Origin: Sipunculus nudus
Taxonomy: Eukaryota > Annelida > Sipuncula > Golfingiida > Sipunculidae
Reading direction: 5' to 3'
Assembly (NCBI GenBank): GCA_026874595.1
Contig: CM049315.1
Coordinates: forward strand, 73,978,401 to 74,042,400
DNA: 64,000 bases
Every line of letters starts with the position of its first letter. Position 1 is the stretch's first letter. Below, in pieces: positions 36,633 to 46,844 of the stretch. The translations under genes were made by a program, and so were the position numbers. Below the pieces are notes generated by a model. It saw only the letters and a program-made list of their open reading frames with translations, did not search any database and was not told the origin of the DNA.

Positions 36633-38434
36633 GCTTGCCGGAAATCTTCGATTTTCGCAAGCTGGTTGGTCAGTCGCGGATGTCTGTCTGTTTCTCTGTT
36701 TGTCTGTCATCTCTCTACAGGTCTCAATTTTGCACCAATCACTTTCATACTTACACACTTTATAGATAATCAAAAATGCAAGAAGCCTATTGTTTTTGGT
36801 CAATATAGGTCAAAGGTCAAGGTCAAAGTCATCAAAACTTCTCAAAACGGTGTTTTCTTCATATCTTTGTCACTTATTAGTCGTATCTTCTTCAAACATA
36901 GCTCATTTTAAACGTCATTCCAAGGCCAGTCATCTGGTGTGTAGCTGACTCAAATTTGCCGTAACCATGGTTACGAATTTTTGGGAAAAAGTCATGATAT
37001 TCGAAAATAAGGGGCCTTATTTTTCTAACTTTGGCAGTTTTACAGCTAGAGAGCTCTAGTTTTTTGCATCAGGTAGCATTTAACAAGTACTGCAAGATTT
37101 TATTACAAGTCTCGCGATATCTCGTTTAATATCTCGTCAAACAAGATATTTCGAGATTTCAGTAATCTTGCCCTGGAGGTCACAGTTTTGCAGGAATCTT
37201 TTTGAAACTGACATAGCGTAAGTCCTACACTATTGTCTCGAAAAAGATTTTCCATTTTTTGAATGCAGCCGCAAGGTGGCGCTGTATGCAAACCTCCCCA
37301 ACATATCATGTTTTGGCGATATCTCCAAAACTGTGAGCCTCAATTACATAAACTATAGCTTATTTTTTTCCTCTGAGTTTTTTCTAAATCCTGGTGGAGT
37401 CATTTTGACTCAATCTTGAGTCACTTTGTCAGTGTGTCCGTCTGTTTCTCAGTTTTCATCAAACTCGCCTGCTTACCGGTTATGGCGTCTCACATATAGC
37501 ATTCTACAGCTCACAGTTTTGAAAGAATCTTTTTAAAACTATTACATCTTATGTCTTACACTAATATCTCGAAACGGATTTTTCCTTTTCCAGAATTGGC
37601 CGCTAGGGGGCGGTGCACTCAAACTTGCACAACATATCATTTTTTGGCCATATCTCCAAAACTATAAACCTCATTTACATAAACTATAGCTTATTTTCTT
37701 CCTCTGGGTCTTTCCAAAAGCCTGGTGTATTCATTTGGTCTCAATCTTGAGTCACTTTGTCTGTGTGTCCGTCTGTTTCTCAGTTGTCCTCAAATTCGCC
37801 TGCTTGCCGGTTCTTGCGTCTCACAAATAGCATTCTACAGGCCACAGTTTTGAAAGAATCCTTTTAAAACTATTACATCTTATGTCTTACACTAAAATCT
37901 CGAAACGAATTTTTCATTTTCCAGATAAGGCCGCTAGGGGGCGGTGCACTCAAACTTCCACAACATATCATTTTTTGGCCATATCTCCAAAAGTATAAAC
38001 CTCATTTACATAAACTATAGCTTATTATCTTCCTCTGAGATTTCTCCATCGCATGATTAAGTCAACTGGTCTCAATCTTGGGTCAGTTTGTCAGTATGTT
38101 TGTCTGTTTGTCAGTTGTCCTCAATTTCGCCTGCTTCCAGGTGCTTGCGTCACACATGTAGCATTCTACTTGACAGTTTTGAAGGAATCGTTTTGTAAAT
38201 TACACTTGTCATATATCATGATGATATCTGGAAGTCCTATGTTTATTATTCAAATAAGTCAAAGGTCAAGGACAAGGTGATCAAAATATATCAAAATCTT
38301 ATTTTCTTTAGAACTTTGTTAATATTGGTTCTTTCTTCACAAACTATGGATTATTTTCTTTCACTTTTATACTGTTCGTTCATCTGACTAACTTTACATC
38401 ATTTCCGGCAAGCGCGTGACCTCAGGTCATCTAG
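36633..38434 (+). mobile_element. Helentron/HINE-like repeat, unit E (complete ends)
   Basis: The most complete unit at 1.8 kb. It starts with the hairpin GCTTGCCGGAAAT..ATTTTCGCAAGC (36633-36662), then a TGTCTGTC tract, half-sites at 36807-36831, GTAACCATGGTTAC at 36961-36974, and ~330-bp subrepeats anchored at 37272, 37603 and 37934. The end is ATTTCCGGCAAGC (38401-38413), hairpin TGACC..GGTCA (38417-38429) and CTAG (38431-38434). It abuts the 3' end of a Penelope-like remnant. Confidence 0.65.
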
Positions 38435-39325
38435 TTTTGTTTATTCATCTTTGGCAATGACCGGAATTGGGGTTTGCATATGATGAAGTATTTCTCCCAA
38501 AGGCACAAATTACATCTGTTTGTTGCCGGAGAGAAGGGTTTTGCACGTTTGAGAATTTTCCGTGTTATGTTGTGGCGCACGTTGATGTCTTTTAGTTCCC
38601 AGACACGTTTACTAAGTTTTGTGCTTTGATTGCTGGCTGCATTCTTGAACGAGGTGTTGTGGTTATTAAATGTTTTAAAGGGATTCATTGTTGAGCCGAT
38701 GTATGTCTTGTTTGCTTTATAATTGTTGTCTTCAGTTGTCAACTGGAACTGTTGCCTCTGATATATCACTGACTGCCCGGGTACAGGGCAGTCTGCTGGA
38801 TTCCTACAGTTGCATTTTTTGGCAAGTGGTGTTTAGCTGGTTTTAGAGATAATCTTTTTACTGTGCCCATCGATGTTCTGTTTTAGGTTGGTCATGCAGC
38901 TGTAGCTGTTTTTTTATTGTGTTGCGGTTGAACAGCTTGCGTATTACATGGTTTGAGGGAAATTCTTCATCAAGCATTTTTTGGGAAATTTCGGCCGATG
39001 TTGGTAGCGACATTTTTACTGTATATAGTGGATTAAACCATGTGATGTTTCGCTGTTGGTTTACCTTTTGACTGCTGTGTCTGTCTGTTTCGGTGTGAAT
39101 TTCACCTGGTACTTGTATCCACTATTTGGAGTGCTACTAGATATGGGGGTGTTGCTTGTTTGAAAATTTCTTCATCATATGATATTTCACTTAGTCTCTT
39201 GTTGATGGAATCTGGGATGTTCTTTATAACTCTTTGTGGGTGTGTTGTTGGGCTTGTTGTACGGTGCGTATTTTCCAGTCGAGAGGTTTAATGTGACGTC
39301 GAGGAAGTTGACGATTTTTCTTGTT
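38431..39325 (-). pseudogene. Penelope-like element remnant (RT C-terminus plus GIY-YIG endonuclease)
   Basis: Minus-strand reading from 39325: [20 protein letters not shown] (end of the RT domain), [81 protein letters not shown] and CNCRNPADCPVPGQSVIYQ. The GIY-YIG-like C-terminus follows (TYIGSTMNPFKTFNNHNTSF, LSKRVWELKD, CNLCLWEKYFIICKP), ending at 38431. The order and the CNCR...CP finger before the endonuclease match RT/GIY-YIG retroelements of the Penelope type. Two or three frame changes (near 38900, 39070, 39250) and a stop show decay. The polymerase core upstream is absent. Confidence 0.8.
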
Positions 39326-39329
39326 TGCT

Positions 39330-41090
39330 TCAATTGTTATTCTCAGGATATGCCTCCTGAATATGGCCCCGATGCCTTTTTTAATGGGGGATGCCTCCTA
39401 ATAAAAATCAAATACCGAGAGCAAACTGCTCTTTCATACTGGCAAAGTATGTATGGTTTAATTAAGGGACAATTCAATTTGTTTATAGTCACCCAAACCG
39501 ATACCTGTATTTTTCAATAAGTGTTGTGTGACGGCCAAGTCAAAACAATTATCTCTAAATCAAAGTCACAGGAGCGTACGAGAGCAGATGAAATGTTGCT
39601 TTATCTCGCATACTTATTTTGTTGCATAAGAAAAATCATCAATGAAATGCGAAATGTGAAATATGAATTAAATAAAATTTACTGAATTAAAATTAAATTA
39701 AATAAAAATATTTTTCCCAATACATAGAACTGATTCAAAGTGGACTTTATATTCTAATACAAATCTTGAATAAGAATTAAATTTGAATTGAAAACCAAAA
39801 TTGTCCCCAGATCTGATGTGAAGACTGGGAACGTGAAAAGGGGTATAAAGGTAACCGCTATCATCTAAGGTATACAAATTTCCCCCGTTATATAAACAAA
39901 ATGTTTGTTCATTTTCGAGTATGGGGTCCCTAACTGACCGTGTCATGTCAGTCTGTTGTGTGTGTACCGTGTATGATCCTTTGTACGTGTAGGTGCACAC
40001 CTGATAATCTCGTGTAGATTTTTTTTACGCGTGTAACCTGATAAACTCTTAAGTAGAGGTAAGTGAAAGTGTAATGTTTGCCATTATAATATAAACTGAT
40101 CACAGAAAAACAATTTGTGCTTAGCCAAAACAATAAAAGTATATGAACATTGTCTGGTAGGAAATAAAATATTTTATTTAAAAGTAAGAAAACACAATCA
40201 TTACCACCATGCAGTTATGTAATTTATATATCGTTTGTGATAATATAGACAAAACTAAATAATCAAAAGGGAAATTTCTAAAGATTATTATTCTAAGCAA
40301 AGAGAAAAGGGTACATTTTTATTTATTTCACAGAAATTACAACAATTAGGGTCACCACTAGGCTTAAACACCTGGCTACAAGCCATTGTGACTTGTTATT
40401 ACTAAAAAATCATTTATAGTATTTACATGCTTGAAAAATATTTCGTAAATACGAATAAAGTTTCTGTTCCCGATTTTAAATTTCGGAAAAACGAATTTTC
40501 GGATTGTCGGCATTCGAAAAAACGGCGCTTTACTGTACTTATTTTACCAGAGGACTTTACTCTCGGTCCTGCACCGGCCAGGTTCTACCTCAGACAAGGT
40601 TCGTTGGGACTGAGCTATTCACCAGTACATGTAGTTCATTGAATTTTATTCATGAATAAACCTTTTTTTTTTCCAATCTTGCCGATGGATGTTGTCTTCA
40701 GTTATGTGTGTAAATATGCAATTCAATTAACAACCAAACTGTACCGTAATTATACACCACCCAGTCATGGTTATACACGGCTGGGCTCACATCGCACGCA
40801 TAAAATATTACATATATAAGCGTGTGTATGTTTGTAATAATTAATACAACACAGTGTAGTGACTTTGGTACATGTATCTTATGACCGCTGACATTACACC
40901 CAAAATATGCTATGGCTTGCATTATGGTCACAACAGCGGCTAAATAATCATAGTCTGGGCCGTGAAACGTGACGACGTATACATGCTAACCTTCTATAAA
41001 TAGAAAACTTAACATAAAATTCTTATTCCCTGGTGAACACGGACAGTATGGGTGCAAAGTATGGCCAAATATTCGCAGCACTTTGTTACC
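39330..41090. other. 1.8 kb without a recognisable gene
   Basis: AT-rich sequence. Open frames of up to 100 codons (39698-40000 minus) show no domain, start context or splice structure that I can support. Confidence 0.5.
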
Positions 41091-41099
41091 AGCTTAATT

Positions 41100-41363
41100 T
41101 GATTGAAGAAAAATTTATAACAAATAATTAAAATGGCGGGAGTAACGTTCCATGTGTGACCAAGATATTAACGTTCTTATACAAGGTCAGTATAGTTAAT
41201 ATTCTTGTCAGCAGATGTCGCCTTCGGCAGGGGTTGGCCGAGAGCCGCAGCCAGCTGAAGTTACACTTTAGAGTTTGCGCATGCGCATTAGATGCTTTTC
41301 CGGAAACGTTTCTCCATGATGTTGGTGCGCAGTTTTTGGCCGAGTGATTTTTTTCTGAAATTG
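41100..41363 (+). promoter_or_regulatory. Possible promoter and untranslated first exon with an NRF1 site
   Basis: A locally GC-richer patch contains a perfect palindromic NRF1-type site, TGCGCATGCGCA (41276-41287). About 76 bp downstream is a good splice donor (AAATTG|GTGAGT at 41364). NRF1 sites are typical of TATA-less metazoan promoters. The next plus-strand acceptor that fits a gene is the SLC16 start exon at 46845, so this could be that gene's untranslated first exon. That link is inference only. Confidence 0.3.
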
Positions 41364-41721
41364 GTGAGTTACTAAGAATTGTAACTGCATGTCAACTATG
41401 CTAAACGAAGACCGACTTGTGTCGTAAACGTTTGATAAGGGTTTAGTTTGTTGTCATGTATTGTTTTGTCCATATTTTGAAGGTAAAGCTAGCGTCGCTA
41501 AATCTCACAAAGATAGGCCCATGTTTAACCTGTTAATGGCACTTTTCATGACATTATTTATGTTGTTGAGGACAGATGAGAGTAAATAAGAGTAATTTCA
41601 TCTCCGACTTTTGATTATAAAGGACTATTTATCTTTGTTACTACAGGGTTTCAGGACTTTAAGAAAAATAAAGATTGTAATCATCTTATCGCGCCCACTC
41701 ATCAACATTCCAATAACAAGC

Positions 41722-42315
41722 TCAGAAGTGGACATGGGGAGGGGAGTCAAGGATGTCCGGCTCCCCCCTTTTTGAGCAGCCGCGACCTTTTTCACAGATG
41801 GCAACACTTTCATATGTGCAGCCATGTCTTATGGCCCTAGAACTGACCTTGGTAGAGTATGTCAAGTTTGTGGCCAAAGATTCCATGTCAGTCCTATCTG
41901 TGGCCTTGCTGATCCTGCCAAAGTTGGAGGACTGCACCCTGTGCAGCCTCTCCTCTTTCCATAGGGCACTGCTGGACTGACCCCTTGTTTTCTCCTCCAG
42001 TTCCTGGCATTGGTCCTGCGTTATGGTAGTGACCCTAAGGTACCTAAGGAGGGAGTTTGGGTCAGCTTCAGCACAATAATTGTGTTCAAGACACAAAGCA
42101 AAGGGGTTCGCTGGTTCAATCATTTGCATGAATCCCATTTTTCTTGATTTATCATCAAAGGCATGTGCTACTACCTGATTTTTGAAACGGTCAATGTACC
42201 CAGAAACATTTCTATCATCAGAAGGCCTTGGATCATTAATAATAGTAGGATCATTTTCTGTGGTCGAATTATTGCCTCGCTGTTCTGAAATCTTGCCAAA
42301 AACAAGGTCCTCCAT
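41722..42315 (-). pseudogene. YqaJ-like nuclease N-terminal part (3' part of SAP-SWIM-YqaJ gene)
   Basis: A 197-codon minus-strand frame. Residues 1-90 are a linker (NDPRPSDDRNVSGYIDRF, then FALCLEHNYCAE). The start of a YqaJ/lambda-exonuclease-like domain follows: TITQDQCQELEEKTRGQS, WKEERLHRVQSSNFGRISKA, then SSRAIRHGCTYESVAICEK, matching the W..ER..R.TAS.FG and HG..YE..A pattern of the family. The catalytic Asp/Glu/Lys region (GASPDG...E.K) is missing: the frame departs from the family after VAICEK (about 41790) and stops. It is linked by a one-base frame change at about 42300 to the SWIM segment. Such proteins are often multicopy in invertebrate genomes and may be transposon-borne. Confidence 0.7.
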
Positions 42316-42655
42316 TTATTTTAGGTGAACCAGTGAACCTCTTTGTCTTGTGAAATGACTGTAGCCTGTCAGTACATGTTTGCTCAATTTTTAAGTTGCC
42401 AGATATAAAGAAGTGTACCAAGCAAAATAACAAGAAAATTATATGTTTGCAGTGGGCACTGGGCCCCATTCGTGCAGCACATTCACACTGTGCTTGGCGC
42501 ATGTTACCATGGGCATCTATCATAAAGTCAATGTCATAAGCCAATGCCTTCTTCATTTCAGCCCGACAGTTGCCTTTGAAACATGTCCTGTCACCTCTCT
42601 GTGCACAGCGCACATAACGTTCTCTGTGTTCTCTGTGCCAAGTGTTTTGGCAAAC
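42269..42655 (-). CDS. SWIM-type zinc-finger segment of the SAP-SWIM-YqaJ gene
   Basis: Minus-strand frame with RYVRCAQRGDRTCFKGNCRA, MKKALAYDIDFMIDAHGN, then QCECAARMGPSAHCKHI, a CxCx(n)CxH SWIM finger. TCTDRLQSFHKTKRFTGSP follows, a block that normally follows the finger in SWIM/YqaJ proteins. The upstream exon border was not settled: acceptor-like AG dinucleotides occur near 42700 and 42676, and the frame differs from the adjacent LSAEAPNHYLQQFAKTLG reading. At its downstream end the frame shifts by one base into the YqaJ segment, so the gene is probably not functional as assembled. Confidence 0.7.
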   Translation of the reverse strand, partial: VCQNTWHREHRERYVRCAQRGDRTCFKGNCRAEMKKALAYDIDFMIDAHGNMRQAQCECAARMGPSAHCKHIIFLLFCLVHFFISGNLKIEQTCTDRLQSFHKTKRFTGSPKINGGPCFWQDFRTARQ

Positions 42656-43564
42656 TGCTGGAGGTAGTGGTTAGGTGCTTCTGCTGATAGCTTTGGAATG
42701 TGTAATAAATTTATATATATAAGTTCACTCTACATCAAATTAAACAACTTCACAAAAAGGGTCAGGATGTAAAATATGATGAAAAGACATATGAGGAGCA
42801 GATGAAAAATAGATTGTTACCAGTGTATGTGTATTTAATTATGTATCTTAAGTTTGCTATCCATAAGGAATGTTGTGAGGCAGTGATTGTTTAAGGATAA
42901 TATTCAAATGCACCAACTTCTGATAGGATACTGTCTGAACTTTATCTTGATTGCATGTAGTATTGCATGTAGTTGTCTGCAAATGTGTATCATTGCAAGT
43001 GCTGTCCAAGTTTTATTTGTCACTATTCTTTTGTGTTTGATTTATAATGTATGTGATTATTGATCAATCCATCTATTAGACCAATATTTTAAAGTCACCT
43101 ATCAGTAATATATAGCTAAAGAAAAAGGTGCTAATTGAAACATGAATTTATATTGTGAATTTGGAACATTTTTATAATAAAAAACTGCATAGCTGCATTA
43201 ACATGGCATCGGCTTTGAACCCACAGTTTTCAGTACTAGACCCACATTTAAAATTCAAAATAAGAATTTATCTAATCATTTTTTTGTTACACTATGTATG
43301 AAAATATATGTTTTAGTAGTCGCTTCTTAGATTTATTAGACATGTTCTCATGTTTTACGCAAGGTCATCCCCCAAGGTTGATCGCCAGTTGTTGCACCTA
43401 TACCTAAACAACAATACACCAAAGGATTTGTTTACATTTTTCAGAAAACAAGTGTACTACTTGACAACGAAAATATAAACATCAGTAATCAGATAGAATA
43501 AATAAGTTGTTTTTGAATTAATTTAAAAGCTGAGTGGAAATATAATCGATTAAATCGAATGTAC

Positions 43565-43682
43565 CACAGCTCCCGTATTCAGATCCTTGTACCCTTCTGG
43601 GGCCGGCAGTTCCATCTTATAAGCTGGCTGGTCGTCCTCGGGATCCCGTCCAAAATTCTTGTTTTTCTCATAGGATTCGAGT
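43565..43682 (-). CDS. Exon 2 of the SAP-SWIM-YqaJ gene
   Basis: Acceptor TTTCACAG|A at 43684-43683 and donor CTGTG|GTACAT at 43564. One base completes the codon left open by exon 1; 39 codons follow: LESYEKNKNFGRDPEDDQ, ending YKMELPAPEGYKDLNTGAV. This continues the SAP helix (VER-LESYEKN) and gives the linker found after SAP motifs in this protein type. The exon is 118 nt and ends in phase 0. No exon between this and the SWIM segment (42700-43560) was identified; one is expected. Confidence 0.7.
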
Positions 43683-43852
43683 CTGTGAAACAGATATTCT
43701 TTTTAAGTATTCAAGTAACTAAAATTGACCAAGTGATCGATAATTTACTTATAAACTAATTATTTGTACACATATAAAACGGACAAGACATGCGTCGTTA
43801 TTATGCTAACAATGACAATTTCTCCTATTATCGCTCAAATGCTATTGCTTAC

Positions 43853-43967
43853 CTTTCAACGCACTCGGCTTTTCTACCAGTTGTCTTCGCCCCCCCCCCC
43901 CCCCCCCCCTTCGCCTCAACTCCTTCCTGAGCATCTCAAGGGTCCAGTTTCCGTATTTACTAGCCAT
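43853..43967 (-). CDS. Exon 1 of the SAP-SWIM-YqaJ gene, SAP motif split by a G20 tract
   Basis: ATG at 43967 opens MASKYGNWTLEMLRKELRRR, the first half of a SAP DNA-binding motif. After a 20-base G homopolymer (C-run on the plus strand, 43890-43909) the second half, KTTGRKAECVER, is readable only in another frame. It runs to a good donor (GAAAG|GTAAGC, 43852). The assembled tract length leaves the two halves out of phase, so either the gene is broken by homopolymer expansion or the assembly miscounted the run. The family is metazoan SAP proteins with SWIM and YqaJ modules; the role is unknown, and nucleic-acid binding is inferred from the domain. Confidence 0.75.
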
Positions 43968-44015
43968 GTTATCCTTAATATCCAAGAAGACCTTCCAAAA
44001 AACAAACACAGCTGA

Positions 44016-45060
44016 CGGTCAGAAAAACACGTGTACTGGTGAGTATACTGCAGAAGCACCGGAAACAGCACTGGTGACCCCTTATGCTGTCAGCGCCATC
44101 TCGCGAGCGTTTCTGCACGGGTCTTTATTTGTTTGGCCTGGATACCCCCTTTCCCGGACCTGGGACGTTTTTCTGAGGTTTTGTCATTATTCTTCCTGGG
44201 TCGGACTTTTCCTAAGAATGACCCGAAATCACCAGAGAAATCTGTTGATCTGCAGGAAAAACCGGTGGTTGTGCGGGCAATCACCGGCCGGGGAGACTTT
44301 CAGATTTATCCGGTCGGTTGAAAAAATCAGCCCACAATAAAAAATCGGTAGATGGGCCGATGACATTTCATCATCATTTGGGCCCTGTCCTATTGTCTAT
44401 ACCCGTGCTGAGTTCACCGTATGCGTGTGTTTTTTCATTTGCTAATAGGATACATCACACCTTTTTAATGTGCTAGCAGTACAACACAGGTCAAAGGAAG
44501 AAAAGTTCAGCCCGGGCCGAGTATATTCGAGAAATCTTGCTTCAAGTACGATCTAGGGAATTTCACTCTCAGAGCAGCCGATACAAAGCAACCTATATGA
44601 CGTTACACAGCGTAATCATTTATACTTAACACACATACAAGCTTAATACAGTTCAGTGACACACTGGTTGTACATGATGTATACTATGGTTGTCCTTCTG
44701 TTGGCGAGGGTTTCAAATTCGCGATATTCGCGAAAGAGGAATTCACACGAAAATGAAACCGTGTATAAAGTCTCATCTACACAGGTGAACGGTCATTTAA
44801 ATATAGATAAAATTATTAAATCAAATTATAAATAATATTTTGTTACTTATTATAAATATTAAATTATATTACAAATAATATCAAATCATGTTATCTGCTG
44901 AATGAAGGTAAGGATTTCTACTCGCTCTCTTGGTTCCTCGTCCAAAATGTGACAATTTGTACACTATGTATAAGTTAGTGCATGGTAAGATCGCGAAAAT
45001 CGAACCCTCGTTTAACAGTGAAAAAGTGAAAATCGCGAAGATTTAGTCACGCGAATATGA
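44016..45060. other. No gene; one dispersed repeat
   Basis: A passage at 44690-44790 (TTCAAATTCGCGATATTCGC and CGAAAATGAAACCGTGT) is related in the same orientation to 62020-62110. ATCGCGAAAAT words recur at 44990-45050. The rest is AT-rich with no recognised feature. Confidence 0.5.
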
Positions 45061-45067
45061 AGCTCGG

Positions 45068-45160
45068 CTCATTGTATTTCATTCGGCTCATAGTATTTCA
45101 TTTAGCTTATAGTATTTCACTCTGCCCATAGTATTTCATTCGGCTTATAGTATTTCAGCA
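45068..45160. repeat. 19-bp tandem repeat, five copies
   Basis: TATTTCA begins at 45075, 45094, 45113, 45132 and 45151, an exact 19-bp period. The unit is close to TATTTCATTCGGCTCATAG, with small differences between copies. Confidence 0.9.
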
Positions 45161-45164
45161 GGAG

Positions 45165-45400
45165 TAACTTTAGCCCTGCCAGGGCCAAATACGTGATTTC
45201 TTCCCCCGTGTAACTGTACATTTGTCAATATTCCTTGAAGGCCTTCTAGAATATGGGTCGTGTGCCGGGTCCACACCAAATCTAACCGATTCTTCCTTGG
45301 CCGATTCCGAAAAGCCCTGATAATCATGAGACTCCTGTCAAGATTGCGTGAGTTAAGTTGTGAACAATCACACACACACACAAGTACGCGGATAAACATA
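45165..45400. repeat. Dispersed repeat (partner at 47230-47460)
   Basis: Shares with 47230-47460, in the same orientation, CACACCAAATCTAACCGATT (one gap), TTGGCC.ATTC.GAAA.G, GAGTTAA.TTGTG.ACAA and a CACACACA-type run. The two copies flank the SLC16 start exon. Family unknown. Confidence 0.65.
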
Positions 45401-46623
45401 CCCGCGAGGACCTTGCTTTAGTACCGCACTTCCGAGGAACAGCAGTTCCGCTGCAGTGAGAAAGAAGTACTACTGCGATTTAAAAAAAAAACAGTAAAGG
45501 ACGCATGTATCATCGCACACTTCATAAAGAAAAAGGCTGGTAAGACATGAGAACGATGCGTTGACTTAGGGCATAACTTGCGAGGACAATATGCGAGGAC
45601 GCTCAGTTTATGTCATGTCTTCGTGTCATAGCGAGGACCTACTAATCAGCATATCAAGCACACTCTTTAAATATATTTATTTATAACAGAATTACAAAAG
45701 TAGCCACTGATGTTTTCCCGTAGACATATATACACACAAAATTATATGACATCAAGGTTCAAGTAAAAATCCATAAAGTATATGAAGATATAATATATTT
45801 AGATTAATGTTGTAATTCTTTGTAAATTCATAATCTTTAGCCAAAATGAAACAAGAGAAGAGCAAAATGATTAGAAAAAAATCAATGAATAATGTAACAA
45901 TACAATGATATCTCTCGATACAATAGAGCTAAGCACAAAATCCAATATACACGTATTTACATATATTTACACTTGATGGAAAGATTAATTATTTCATCAT
46001 GTAAAACGTTTTGTGTCTGTTATAAACTTTAGAACCAATCTGCTCACAGTATTTCCTGACAGATCAATGGTATACCTATCATGTAGATAAGAAAACCTAA
46101 TAGTTTTTTTTTGTTTTTTTTTTTGTTTGTTTCCAGTTTACTCCTATAATCCATGGTAATATAAGGTTCTTATTCTAACTTATCACGATAAAATAAGATC
46201 TGATACCGCTAAACAGGTTGGATAACCAGTTTAAACATATCATCTATCTGACCTGGCTTACACACTCTCACACACACTTTTCCAACTATCTCGCAAACCT
46301 CTCAATAGATGGCGCTCTCTAGGGGCGTCAATATTGGGGGGATGGGGGTATACTAATCACGCCAGTATATAACACCCACTTTTTTGCAAGGGGGATGATC
46401 TATGTAGTCATCCCCCTTAAATTCAGAAAATAATACTTATATATGGGAAATGAAATATATCGTAATTAGAATTAGGCACTTAAGTGCAATTTCTGAGTTT
46501 AATATGAAATATTTTATATCTAAACCTGATTTAGAATTAACATATACTGGAATCAGAAAAACTAATTTTCTTAAACCCTATACTTAATTGTAATATATTT
46601 AAATGTTGCACACAGCCAATAAA

Positions 46624-46625
<2 letters not shown>
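45401..46625. other. AT-rich stretch, no gene
   Basis: No exon, RNA gene or transposon end is recognised. Contains a T/G-rich run near 46105-46135. Confidence 0.5.
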
Positions 46626-46626
<1 letters not shown>

Positions 46627-46704
<78 letters not shown>

Positions 46705-46714
46705 TATATATATA
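46627..46714. repeat. (TA)n microsatellite upstream of the SLC16 start exon
   Basis: About 85 bases of TA, followed by GTGTGTGTATTAGTGTGTG. It ends 130 bp before the acceptor of the SLC16 start exon. Confidence 0.95.
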
Positions 46715-46844
46715 GTGTGTGTGTATTAGTGTGTGTGTTTGAAGAAAAGTTTAAATATTTTTATTATTAAGACGAGACTGGAGTATATCAGAGAAAAACA
46801 ATAATATTATGATATAATAATAGACTGTTTTTTTATCTTTATAG

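Noticed and set aside
41753-41980. Plus-strand 75-codon frame
   Set aside because: Antisense of the YqaJ-like segment.
43764-44015. Proline-rich plus-strand frame
   Set aside because: The Pro run is the C20 tract; the minus strand carries the SAP exon.
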